From Aldehydirespirator sp965200005 (GTDB lineage: Bacteria > Actinomycetota > Acidimicrobiia > Acidimicrobiales > Aldehydirespiratoraceae): a stretch of DNA of 64,000 bases. A model generated the notes under the pieces. The model did not search any database and had not been told where the DNA came from. It saw nothing but the letters and a program-made list of their open reading frames with translations. A program made the position numbers and the translations under genes. Shown in pieces: positions 50,355 to 59,747 of the stretch; positions within the stretch are counted from its first letter, which is position 1, and each line of letters begins with the position of its first letter. Where the stretch lies: assembly GCA_965200005.1 (NCBI GenBank), contig OZ241331.1, positions 1 through 64,000 on the forward strand. Reading direction: 5' to 3'.

Positions 50355-53340
50355 ACTAGGTGAGTCTTTAGACCCAGAGCGATACCGCCTAGAGCTACAG
50401 AAAGTCAAGGCGCACTTCGCCTTGAACCAGACATACGGAGTCGATCTAAACGCAACTGCTGTTGAACTTGCAGAAGTAAGCCTCTGGCTAAATTGCATGT
50501 ACCCCGGGCTCAAGGCACCCTGGTTCGGGTTGCGTCTCCGCCGAGGAAACAGCTTGATGGGATGCCGCCGCGCCACCTGGCGCGCAAGTGAACTGAACGA
50601 TCGGCCGTGGGCGAAGACCAAAGTCGACGACCTGCAGCCACCCACAGATCGGCCGCTGTCTGAGTCACTGGATGAAGACGAGATCCACCACTTCCTGCTT
50701 CCCGGTCACGGCTGGGCCGCAGTTGCCAACAACAAGTTCGCCAAGCAACTGATGCCTGAGAAGGCCAAAGAGTTGCGCACCTGGCGAACACAGATGCTGA
50801 AGTCACCAAAGCCAAGCGATGCCCGCCGCTTGTGCGACCTAGCTGCGGGGATTGAGACGCTCTGGGGTGCCGCAACTGCACGGCTCGAAGAGATACAACG
50901 AGCCACCAAACGCCATCTGGATCTCTACGGCGGACCGGCTGAGTTAGCAAACCAGACGATGAGTCCCGAAGCTGCCACCAGGCATCTAGAAGATCGCGAC
51001 ACGCCTCTCGGCCGGTTGAGAACTCTGATGGATGCCTGGGTCGGCTTGTGGCTCTGGCCACTTGACTCCACCTCTGCGGGCGGGAAGTCAGATGACACCC
51101 ACGTTGACTCGTCAGTGCTGACCAGCAGGATCAAGTTGCCTACCTGGAGTGAGTGGCTGCAGGTAGCAGAACTGCTTGTTCAACCACACAAGAGCCAGGG
51201 CCTGCTAGGTCAACTTGAGTTGTTCAGTGATGCCGAAGCGCTCGGTAGCGCAGAACAAGCCTGGCAGAGTGACATCGACACAATTGCTGACGTCCGTAAC
51301 CGCTTCCCGTGGCTTGACATAGCCGTAAGCGCGGCAGAAAGCGAGGGGGCATTCCACTGGCAGTTGGAGTTCGCACCTGCATTCAACCAAGGTGGATTCA
51401 ACATTCAAGTCGGCAACCCACCCTGGGTGAGACTGGATTGGAAAGACGACCTAGTCCTAGCCGAATACGACCCATGGTGGGGCATCACGGACCTCAAGAA
51501 GGAGCCCAACAATCTCAAAGGCGCGCGTCGAAACTCGGTTCTCGTAAGTGCAGACAACTTGTCGAAGTATCAGTATGAATTATCCGGAGAGGCAGGAGTC
51601 AGTGAGATTGTCGGCTCAGGAGCGTTGTTTCCCGTGCTTGGCAGCATCCGCACGAACCTCTACATGGTGTTTCTTGACACAACATGGCGACACTTAGACA
51701 TAGACTTGGCTGTGATTGGACTGTTACATCCGGTTACACACTTCACTGATCCAAAGGCAGGCCGACTCCGGAGTGTCACGTATCGGCACTTGCGACGGCA
51801 CTTTCACTTTTTGAATCGAATGAAGTACTTTGATGTGGATAGCAATGTAGAGTACTCGGCAAATGTCTACTCAGCCGTCAACACCACGACTAACTTTGTG
51901 CAGGTGTCATATATTATACATCCGAAGACGGCAGAAAACTCACTGTCTCACAACGGAGACGGCGAGGTACCTGGAATTAGACTGCCATCCGGTGGTTGGG
52001 ACACCCGTCCACATCGGTCTCGCAATGTCGTGGTAGATGATGGCACACTCAACGTATGGTCTCAGCTACGTGAGACCTGCACAACTCCGACAACTGAGTC
52101 TAAATTGCTTCGATCAGCTACTGAGACAGAAATGAAGGCTCTAGCGTCTCTAGCTCAATATCCCGTCAGGATTGCGAACAGACAGTTTTATTCTACGAAC
52201 GGCTGGAATGAGACAGCAGCGAGGGACAAGGGAATCATAAGCTGGAACACAAGCCTCCCAGACTCGTGGACTGAAGTCATCTTGCAGGGCCCTCACATCT
52301 CGACCGCGACACCTCTAGCCAAGCAGCCAAATGAGCACTGCCGCAGCAATGCAGACTGGAGCCCGTGGGAGATCGAAACAATTCCGGATGAAGTGATCCC
52401 TCGTACAAACTACCTACGGACGTGTGACGTTGCCAGCTTCTTGAATGGTACCTCCAGTTGGAGAGGAAAGTCCAGCAATCGTCAATGGCGTTTGGCATGT
52501 CGAAAGATGGTAAATCCCAATGCGGAGAAGACCTTACAGTCATGTATCCTGCATCCTGGACCGTCCCATGTCCATGCAATTGTAACGCTCGGATTCACGA
52601 CGCTCTCTGACCTAACAATTGCGGCTGGTACATGGGCATCTTTGCCAATTGACGCCTTAGCCAAGGCTGCTGGTGTAATCAATGTTCAAAAGTATTTCTT
52701 TGAGAGACTGCCTGTTGCTGACAACTCGTCCCTATTGCCTCCGTTGGCGTTGAGGACGTTGCGGTTGAACTGTCTCATTCGACCGTATAGCCCGCTTTGG
52801 GAGGAATTGTATGATCCGATTTGGCGAGATGATCGCTGGACTGTGCCAGCGTTTAAACGCATAGGGATCGGTGATGTTGAGCCACACTGGTCGATGAGAA
52901 CACCGTTGCGGCGTGACTATGAGCGACGGCTTGCATTGGTGGAGATCGACGCTCTGGTTGCGTTGATGCTTGGACTAACTGCTGAGCAATTGTGTGCAAT
53001 GTACAGAGCCTGGTTCGGTGTGCTTCGCAAGTACGAGTACCGAATGGCCTTTGACTCTGAGGGGCGCAAGATTTGCGGTCATCATCAATCGGCGGGTTTC
53101 CGACAAGCCGAACTACAGAAGGCAGCCAAGCGACGCGAACTGCCTCCCAGCTGGAAGAACATCTGGAAGCTCTACGAGCGGTTTGAGGCTGACCCGGACT
53201 CGGTCGATTGGGAAGGTCAGTACACGCCGCCGTTTACACGTGTCGACCGTGAGATCGAGATGACACGTGCCTACAACGAGTTCGCTCGCCGGCTTAAACA
53301 AGGTGAGTACGGACCTCCTTCACCCGAGGCATCACGATGA
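50146..53340 (+). CDS. Adenine methylase (Eco57I/DrmMI-like), catalytic half; out of frame in this copy
   Basis: Open frame from 50146, but that ATG is a frame-shadow of the upstream Asn-Gly and has no ribosome site, so this half is probably made only after repeat-number change. It contains motif I ICEPALGSGAFANE, motif II-like YGVDLNATAVELAEVSLWLNCM, and motif IV VGNPPWV, the N6-adenine/Eco57I set also used by BREX PglX and DISARM DrmMI. A large C-terminal part (about 600 residues) may be a target-recognition domain (TFRTSWRGKSS-type and FKRIGIGDVEPHWSMRTPLR segments). The stop overlaps the next gene's ATG. Methylation would mark host DNA; loss would uncouple marking from restriction. Confidence 0.8.
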   Translation: MGPYRRQATGDRRQATGDRRQATGDRRILSHTAASVLDLTICEPALGSGAFANETINQLAAEYLRRRLDELGESLDPERYRLELQKVKAHFALNQTYGVDLNATAVELAEVSLWLNCMYPGLKAPWFGLRLRRGNSLMGCRRATWRASELNDRPWAKTKVDDLQPPTDRPLSESLDEDEIHHFLLPGHGWAAVANNKFAKQLMPEKAKELRTWRTQMLKSPKPSDARRLCDLAAGIETLWGAATARLEEIQRATKRHLDLYGGPAELANQTMSPEAATRHLEDRDTPLGRLRTLMDAWVGLWLWPLDSTSAGGKSDDTHVDSSVLTSRIKLPTWSEWLQVAELLVQPHKSQGLLGQLELFSDAEALGSAEQAWQSDIDTIADVRNRFPWLDIAVSAAESEGAFHWQLEFAPAFNQGGFNIQVGNPPWVRLDWKDDLVLAEYDPWWGITDLKKEPNNLKGARRNSVLVSADNLSKYQYELSGEAGVSEIVGSGALFPVLGSIRTNLYMVFLDTTWRHLDIDLAVIGLLHPVTHFTDPKAGRLRSVTYRHLRRHFHFLNRMKYFDVDSNVEYSANVYSAVNTTTNFVQVSYIIHPKTAENSLSHNGDGEVPGIRLPSGGWDTRPHRSRNVVVDDGTLNVWSQLRETCTTPTTESKLLRSATETEMKALASLAQYPVRIANRQFYSTNGWNETAARDKGIISWNTSLPDSWTEVILQGPHISTATPLAKQPNEHCRSNADWSPWEIETIPDEVIPRTNYLRTCDVASFLNGTSSWRGKSSNRQWRLACRKMVNPNAEKTLQSCILHPGPSHVHAIVTLGFTTLSDLTIAAGTWASLPIDALAKAAGVINVQKYFFERLPVADNSSLLPPLALRTLRLNCLIRPYSPLWEELYDPIWRDDRWTVPAFKRIGIGDVEPHWSMRTPLRRDYERRLALVEIDALVALMLGLTAEQLCAMYRAWFGVLRKYEYRMAFDSEGRKICGHHQSAGFRQAELQKAAKRRELPPSWKNIWKLYERFEADPDSVDWEGQYTPPFTRVDREIEMTRAYNEFARRLKQGEYGPPSPEASR
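50157..50226 (+). repeat. Perfect heptanucleotide repeat (CAGGCGA) x10, phase-variation switch
   Basis: Ten exact tandem copies of caggcga occupy 70 bp inside the methylase gene, between the motif X region and motif I. Because 7 is not a multiple of 3, each unit gained or lost shifts the frame. All three frames read the same stop-free heptapeptide (QATGDRR), so the repeat itself never truncates the protein. At ten units the upstream and downstream halves are out of frame; 6, 9 or 12 units restore a single frame. Confidence 0.95.
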
Positions 53341-56300
53341 TCCCTTCGCTCGCCGCCAGCCGAGTACGGCAGGCACTGCTTGAGTACTTGGCCACCAGCT
53401 TCGCGCTTACCGATGACGCAGCCCGCCGTGCGTTGATCGAGTTCCTTGACAGTGACGAGGGGATCTTCCGTGGCCCCTACGTCCAGGTCAAGACGCCATT
53501 CCAGAGCGTGTCTGCCGATTGGCAGTCGCCACTTGGCTGGCTTCCAGAGAACTTCCGTCCATACATCCATCAAGCGAAGGCATTCCGGAGACTCTCGACA
53601 GCAGGCCGCAGTTCACCGGAGCCCACAATCGTCACTACCGGCACCGGATCGGGTAAGACAGAGTGCTTCCTGTATCCGATTCTTGACCATTGCGCCAGGG
53701 CTCGTGAACGCCAGCAACAGGGCGTCAGGGCGCTACTGATCTACCCCATGAATGCTCTGGTCGACGACCAGGCCAAACGCCTCGCAGAGCTAATCAACAC
53801 CGAGCCTCAACTAACGGGCATCACCGCCGGCATATACATCGGTGCCGAGGGCAGGCACTCAAAGATGGGGCCTGACCATCTGATCGACAGTCGCCATGCG
53901 TTGCGCAAACACCCACCCGACATCTTGTTGACCAACTACAAGATGCTCGACTTCCTACTGCTGCGTCCCGAAGACCGGACCCTGTGGTCAACCGGCGGGC
54001 CTGAAGAACTGCAGTACGTGGTGCTCGACGAAGTTCACACTTACGACGGAGCCCAGGGATCCGACGTTGCCATGCTGTTGCGCCGTCTCGGCAAGACTCT
54101 CGGTGCCGACCCCGAAGGCCCTGCGCTTGGAGCAGCAGTTCCCGTGGCAACCTCGGCCACGATTGCCAGTGGCGAGAGCTCAAAGGCTGACCTCTGCCAG
54201 TTCGCTTCTAAACTCTTCGGCACGCGCATCGGCCCGGAAGCCGTCGTCGGCGAGACACTCTTGGCGACGGCCGAAGCATGCAAACCTCCCAACTTTCTGC
54301 TGCCAATCCCAGACCCCTTCGACCTCGAAGGGGTCTGTGACAGCGATGACCCTGATGCGTCCAATGCCTTAGCCGCCGCGTTCTGCCGACCTGTAGGCGG
54401 TGAAACAGACGACGTTCCTCTCACTCCGACCGAGTTAGGGGAACGACTGCTTGAACATCCGTTAACACGAGCAGTGCTTGACGCTGCTGGCGAGCGGGCC
54501 AGAGAGTGGTCGGACTTGGTAAACGAAGTGAACTTGCGCGCCCCAGGCTGGGGATTCGCTCACATGCAACGTCCCGATCTCGTGGACGAAGCCCTTGCCA
54601 AGTTCCTGCGACTTCTGTCGGTCGGGCGTCGAGACAGGGGCGACGGATCAGAGACACCCCTGTTCTCGATTCAGGCTCATGTGTGGATCCGAGAGATCCG
54701 CCGGGTGTTACGGGCCGTCCACCACGAGCCCTCGTTTCGTTGGGCGGACAGCGAGCCTCCGAATGCATCTGGCTTGCCGACCAAATCCGTCGAGGCAGCA
54801 CTCGGTCATGCCGCTGCAGATCCCCAGGCGGCTCAGCACTGGCTACCAGCTGTCTACTGCCGGCGGTGCGGAGCATCAGGTTGGATGGCGCTGTATAGCG
54901 AGGTATCAGGAAGCTTCAGCGACTCAGTCGACAAGATCTACCGGGCGGCCGTCGATCAGAATCCCAATCTGCGAACCCTGATCCCGCTGCCGTCTGATGC
55001 CCCCGCCGAGACGGCTGTACCCGTCAGCGACGACTTCCAATGGCTTGACCCTCTGAAGTTGAGCACTGTGCAACCCGACAGCGACATTGAGCGCGCTCAC
55101 TGCCTGGCAGTACATCCACCGCTGTCAGAAGAGGCCGCCCAGAGGTCGCAGTGCCCGGCTTGCGATGAACGTAACGCGATCAGCTTCCTCGGTCTGCGGG
55201 TGCCGTCGCTTGCCTCAGTCACCCTGTCGACGTTGCTTGGTTCGGATCTCAGCGACCAGAAACAGGGTCAGCAGAAGCTGATCTGCTTCAACGACTCAGT
55301 CCAGGACGCCGCGCATCAATCCTCGTTCTACGGCGCACGTACCTACCGCTTCAAGCTCCGGTCGCTGATGTCGCAAGAACTTATCGACGCACCAACCAGG
55401 GTCACGCTCGCCGACATGGGCGACCGACTACTCGCCAACGCCGATCATGCCCGTGATCTCTATGCACTCATTCCGCCCGATCTCTCGGAGCACCCGGAGA
55501 TCACGCCGATCGCCGCGGGCGACGCGCCGTCCCGACAAGGACGTTTGCTGCTCGCACGGCGGCTGGCGTTCGAAGCTCAGCTCGAGTTCGGGCTACGGGC
55601 TCGTGTCGGCCGCACCCTGGAACTTGTAGGCGCAGCAACAGCGTCAGTTGAGCCCAGAGACATACCGGGCATGACCGCAGGCGCGAGCCTGCTCGCAGAA
55701 GAGATCGAACACCGATTCGGGAAGCGGCTCTTTGCCCTGGGCCCGTCGGCTACGGATTACGAATCGCTCGACCACCGACCGCCAGGTGATCCGGTCGATG
55801 ACGACGGCGGGATCCATCCCCTAGAGCGAGCAGGAATCATGACGTACCTGCGTGGACTGCTTGAGCGGCTGCGCTTGCGGGGTGCGATCTGCCATCCGTT
55901 CCTTGAGCCCTACATTCGATATAGCGGTCAGCAGTGGCATATCTGGGGTGACCGACCCGAAGGACTGCCAGCGTTCCCGCCTGGCGTGAGCCGGCCCACG
56001 TTCGCAATCACCTCTCCGAGCCGAGACCTCGACTCTCTCGCGGTGCCCAGGCGAGGGACACCACCGACTTGGTTCGTGGACTGGGCTAGACGCAGTCTTG
56101 CCCTTCCCTCACCCGCTGCAGCGGCCGCCATCAATCAAGTCGCATTCGGGTTACTCGCGAGCGAAACCAAGGCGGTCACCCATAGAAGCGCGATCAGCAG
56201 CGCCCATGTGTACGGGCTCAACCCCGAGGCCGTCGAGTTGTTGGATGTGACTGAGGGCAGTGCCTCATTGCTGGCTTGCGAGACATGTGGTCACCGTCAC

Positions 56301-59300
56301 ACCGCAGCACCCCACCATGTCCACCGATGGGTGGAGATGCCTTGCCTGCGCTATCGATGCAGAGGTCGCTTGCAAGTGCTGCAACCTGCGGGCTCCCGCC
56401 CCGGCGGCGACGAGAACTACTACCGCAACCTTTACCGATCCAATAGCGCTCCCCGAATCGTCACCCATGAGCACACGGGACTTCTGTCGAGACGGGAGCG
56501 TGAAGACCTGGAGGCTGCCTTCAAGTCCGGCAACCGTCCCGATTCTCCAAACGTGCTCACCGCTACACCCACGCTGGAACTCGGCATCGACATCGGTGAC
56601 GTGTCGGCCGTGATGCTCAGTGCTGTGCCACCCAAAGCAGCGAACTACATCCAACGCAGCGGTCGAGCCGGTCGAGCCACCGGCAACTCGGTGATCGTGA
56701 CGATGGCGAAGACCGGCTCCCACGACCTCTACTACCTCGAACAGCCCGAGGCGATGGTCAACGGCGACGTACGAGCACCTAGTTGCTTCCTAGATGCAAC
56801 CGAGACCTTGAAGCGGCAGTTCCACGCCTACCTGCTCGACCGTGTGGCTGACGGCTCGCTCTCCGCTCATCCGCTCCCCCGGCAAATGGGCCGTGTCATG
56901 ACTCGTCATCTGAGCGGCACCGGCACCCTGGCACAACTGGCGCAGGCTTCGATGCGAGACCCCGCTCATGTCGAGTCGTTTCTGAAGATGTTCGGAGGCG
57001 ACCTGCACGAGCGCTCTCGGCGACGTCTGAGGGATTACGCCAACGCGGGTATCGAGTCAGCCCTCAAGACCGCAGCCGAGACATGGCACCGTGAGACCCG
57101 AGAACTCAAGAGGCGTCGAGATCGGTTGAGCCGAGCGATCAAGCGGCTCGAAGCGCAAGCATCATTGGGTCCCGACGAAGCCGATGTCCTCGATGACCTG
57201 CGAGGTCAGCGAGCCATCGCCATCAGGCAACTCAACAAGCGAAGGGACGATTACGCACTGTCCGGGTTGGAACGCCTCGGTGTGCTTCCCAACTACACGC
57301 TGACTGACGACGCTGCGGAATTGCAAGCATCAACGTGGTCTCAGCCAAGCGGTGCCACCCGACCCGAGAGCGATGCCACGCGACCCGAGATACGCAACGA
57401 GGAGTTTCCACGCCCCGCCGTGTATGCCGTAACGGAGTTCGCACCAGGCAACACGTTCTACGCCAAGGGGCACCGTCACCGCATCGACGCCCTAGACGTC
57501 GGCAGTTCCGATGAGCCCACCTACAGATGGTGGCGACTGTGCGGTTCCTGTGGTCACGCAGCACTCGACGACGCACATGACAGCGTTGACTCACAACTCA
57601 TTGTTCCGTCAAATTGTCCGAGGTGTGACTCGCCAGGATGGGATGGCGTCTCCAGAAAGCACCGGCTGTTGAAGATGGAGACCGCGTTCGCATCGTCGCC
57701 AGCGGATGCCTCACGGATTTACGACGAGAGCGACGAGCGTCACCAAGCCCGCTACCAACGAGTAACGAGCGTCGACGTTGACATGGCTCAGGTTGGCAAG
57801 GCCTGGCGGATCACCAGCAGGCCGTTTGGTGCCGAGTTCAGCCGCAACACCAAAGTCCGGTTCCTCAACGTCGGAAGACTCCAGCACATTGGACGCAAGA
57901 CCTTGATCCACGGCGAGGAGTTGGTCACCGACGGATTCAAGGTGTGCAGGCATTGCGGTGTGGAGCGAGACTCCCGCAGGCAACAGGTCCGGCGCGCCGA
58001 CAGAGAGGATGTCCGTCGCATTCACCGTGGCTGGTGCAAAGTGCGAACCCGGTTTGCGCGGGAACGTTGGACCAAGGTGTTGCTGTACCACGAGTTGGTG
58101 ACCGACGCCTTGCGGGTGCTCCTACCGATCTCAGCGTTCCAACCGGACACTCGCCTAGCGACGATGAAGGCGGTCGTGAAGTTGGGCCTGCGCCAGGCCT
58201 TTGGCGGCAACCCTGATCACCTGCGTGTCGTGACATCGGACTTCCCGAACCCACGAGGCGGCCGCTTCCGCTTCCTGGTGATTTATGACACGGTGCCAGG
58301 AGGAACGGGATACCTAGAGCGGCTCGTTGCCCCGCATCAGATGCGCAGGATCCTCCATGGTGCCCGCCGGCAAGTGATGACGTGCAGGTGTCGGATCCAG
58401 GGTCGGCGAGCGTGCCATCGATGCTTGCTAGGTGTCGCCGATCGCCTTCAGTACGAAAAGGTCTCGGGTGACCTAGCGATCGAACTACTTGACGAGGTCT
58501 TGGGTGATTGGCCAGACGCAGTTCCCAGAAGCGAGGTCGATTCTCTGTCGTCGCTCGTCGATGTGGACATATCAGAAGTTGAGCAATCTGAACTTGAGTC
58601 GATGCTCATCACCGCACTTCAGAAGTGGGCCGGCTCCACCGACGGGGCATCGATGCGCGCCGGCGCGAAGAATGACGACCGGAGGACTTGGGTCATCAGT
58701 CTTGCGGGCGGCAGCGGTAAGGCGCGCTACCGCATGACGGAGCAACTGAGTCTTGGCACTACGCCTTCGACGACCCCCGACTTTGTGCTGCACAGCGAGA
58801 GTGACCCGCAGCAACCGCCCGTGGCCGTCTACCTCGATGGGGCTCGATACCACGCCTCCGCAACCCACCTAAACGTCGCAGAGGACGCTGCCAAGCGCAG
58901 CGGAGTGCGTGCAGAAGGCAACTGGGTCTGGAACCTCACCTGGGACGACGTCGAGAAGTTCTATGACGCAACCACCTCAGAGCTCCCAAACAAACCCAAG
59001 ACACACCCCATCCTCAGTGGTCGCGCCCAAAGTGTTGCCAGGGATGTACATGCACAGCGAGCCAGCGCGAGTGATCCGCATGGCTTCAACTGGATCGACG
59101 TCGACAAGGTCAACTCCAACGCTGTTGTGCAACTGCTTGAGTACCTGCGCCGTCCCAACGAGGTCGCGTGGAGTGAGTTGGCATGCTCAGCAGTCGCAGG
59201 CCTTGCCAGCGACGGAGACCAGTGTCACTTGCAGCCGCGGGAGGTGCGACCGGCAATTGAAGCGACATTGCGAAACAAACCGCTCGCAATGTCACCGCTA

Positions 59301-59621
59301 GCACCTGTCGATCGGCTACCGAATGACGATCTCGTGTTCACGGCAGTGTGGCACAGCCAACGCACTCCAACAATCAGCGCCTTCATTGCAACAACCTCGG
59401 ATGCGAGACTGGGTGAGACTTGGACAGTCGTGGTCACGCTGGGGGATTCAGTTCCCGATGTCGAACGTGATGGGTTTCTCGACCGGTGGAAGTCATGGCT
59501 GCGGTGGTCGAACTTGCTTCAGTTCCTGGGCAAACCCCACGAGCAACGTTGCGCAGTGTTGACTACCACTTCGCAGGCTGCCGATTTCGACCTTGGCAAC
59601 CTGTGGATCGTGCCGTCATGA
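53337..59621 (+). CDS. 2094-residue DEAD/DEAH helicase with DUF1998-like and Vsr-like nuclease regions
   Basis: The ATG overlaps the methylase stop. N-terminal RecA domain: YIHQAKAFRRL, Walker A TTGTGSGKTE (about 100), NALVDDQAKRLAEL, DEVH box VVLDEVHTYDGAQGSDVA (about 228). Long insert with Cys pairs (CRRCGASGW; CPACDERN). Second RecA domain: TATPTLELGIDIGDVSAV and YIQRSGRAGRA (about 1076-1115). A CGSCGHAALDD...CPRCD pair (about 1401-1435) and a Cys cluster CRCRIQGRRACHRCLLG (about 1682-1698) mark a DUF1998/MrfA-like Zn region. The end (about 1740-1880) resembles a Vsr/DUF559-type PD-(D/E)xK nuclease: TPDFVLHSE, VAVYLDGARYH, VWNLTWDDV. It appears to combine DrmA-, DrmB- and nuclease-like functions in one chain. 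A named system cannot be assigned from sequence alone. Confidence 0.8.
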   Translation: MIPSLAASRVRQALLEYLATSFALTDDAARRALIEFLDSDEGIFRGPYVQVKTPFQSVSADWQSPLGWLPENFRPYIHQAKAFRRLSTAGRSSPEPTIVTTGTGSGKTECFLYPILDHCARARERQQQGVRALLIYPMNALVDDQAKRLAELINTEPQLTGITAGIYIGAEGRHSKMGPDHLIDSRHALRKHPPDILLTNYKMLDFLLLRPEDRTLWSTGGPEELQYVVLDEVHTYDGAQGSDVAMLLRRLGKTLGADPEGPALGAAVPVATSATIASGESSKADLCQFASKLFGTRIGPEAVVGETLLATAEACKPPNFLLPIPDPFDLEGVCDSDDPDASNALAAAFCRPVGGETDDVPLTPTELGERLLEHPLTRAVLDAAGERAREWSDLVNEVNLRAPGWGFAHMQRPDLVDEALAKFLRLLSVGRRDRGDGSETPLFSIQAHVWIREIRRVLRAVHHEPSFRWADSEPPNASGLPTKSVEAALGHAAADPQAAQHWLPAVYCRRCGASGWMALYSEVSGSFSDSVDKIYRAAVDQNPNLRTLIPLPSDAPAETAVPVSDDFQWLDPLKLSTVQPDSDIERAHCLAVHPPLSEEAAQRSQCPACDERNAISFLGLRVPSLASVTLSTLLGSDLSDQKQGQQKLICFNDSVQDAAHQSSFYGARTYRFKLRSLMSQELIDAPTRVTLADMGDRLLANADHARDLYALIPPDLSEHPEITPIAAGDAPSRQGRLLLARRLAFEAQLEFGLRARVGRTLELVGAATASVEPRDIPGMTAGASLLAEEIEHRFGKRLFALGPSATDYESLDHRPPGDPVDDDGGIHPLERAGIMTYLRGLLERLRLRGAICHPFLEPYIRYSGQQWHIWGDRPEGLPAFPPGVSRPTFAITSPSRDLDSLAVPRRGTPPTWFVDWARRSLALPSPAAAAAINQVAFGLLASETKAVTHRSAISSAHVYGLNPEAVELLDVTEGSASLLACETCGHRHTAAPHHVHRWVEMPCLRYRCRGRLQVLQPAGSRPGGDENYYRNLYRSNSAPRIVTHEHTGLLSRREREDLEAAFKSGNRPDSPNVLTATPTLELGIDIGDVSAVMLSAVPPKAANYIQRSGRAGRATGNSVIVTMAKTGSHDLYYLEQPEAMVNGDVRAPSCFLDATETLKRQFHAYLLDRVADGSLSAHPLPRQMGRVMTRHLSGTGTLAQLAQASMRDPAHVESFLKMFGGDLHERSRRRLRDYANAGIESALKTAAETWHRETRELKRRRDRLSRAIKRLEAQASLGPDEADVLDDLRGQRAIAIRQLNKRRDDYALSGLERLGVLPNYTLTDDAAELQASTWSQPSGATRPESDATRPEIRNEEFPRPAVYAVTEFAPGNTFYAKGHRHRIDALDVGSSDEPTYRWWRLCGSCGHAALDDAHDSVDSQLIVPSNCPRCDSPGWDGVSRKHRLLKMETAFASSPADASRIYDESDERHQARYQRVTSVDVDMAQVGKAWRITSRPFGAEFSRNTKVRFLNVGRLQHIGRKTLIHGEELVTDGFKVCRHCGVERDSRRQQVRRADREDVRRIHRGWCKVRTRFARERWTKVLLYHELVTDALRVLLPISAFQPDTRLATMKAVVKLGLRQAFGGNPDHLRVVTSDFPNPRGGRFRFLVIYDTVPGGTGYLERLVAPHQMRRILHGARRQVMTCRCRIQGRRACHRCLLGVADRLQYEKVSGDLAIELLDEVLGDWPDAVPRSEVDSLSSLVDVDISEVEQSELESMLITALQKWAGSTDGASMRAGAKNDDRRTWVISLAGGSGKARYRMTEQLSLGTTPSTTPDFVLHSESDPQQPPVAVYLDGARYHASATHLNVAEDAAKRSGVRAEGNWVWNLTWDDVEKFYDATTSELPNKPKTHPILSGRAQSVARDVHAQRASASDPHGFNWIDVDKVNSNAVVQLLEYLRRPNEVAWSELACSAVAGLASDGDQCHLQPREVRPAIEATLRNKPLAMSPLAPVDRLPNDDLVFTAVWHSQRTPTISAFIATTSDARLGETWTVVVTLGDSVPDVERDGFLDRWKSWLRWSNLLQFLGKPHEQRCAVLTTTSQAADFDLGNLWIVPS

Positions 59622-59747
59622 GGCGTACTGAGGCCTTGTGCCTTGACCGCTCTGAACGCGACGATAGTTAGACTGCGCCCGCCGGCTACTGATTGCTACC
59701 GACTGCAGAGCGACCGGACCGGTCACCTGAACCGGCCTGACGCCGTG

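Noticed and set aside
50130..50645. Minus-strand ORF with VACRLSP repeats
   Set aside because: It is the antisense reading of the 7-bp repeat and the methylase; stop-free only because the repeat has no stop in any frame.
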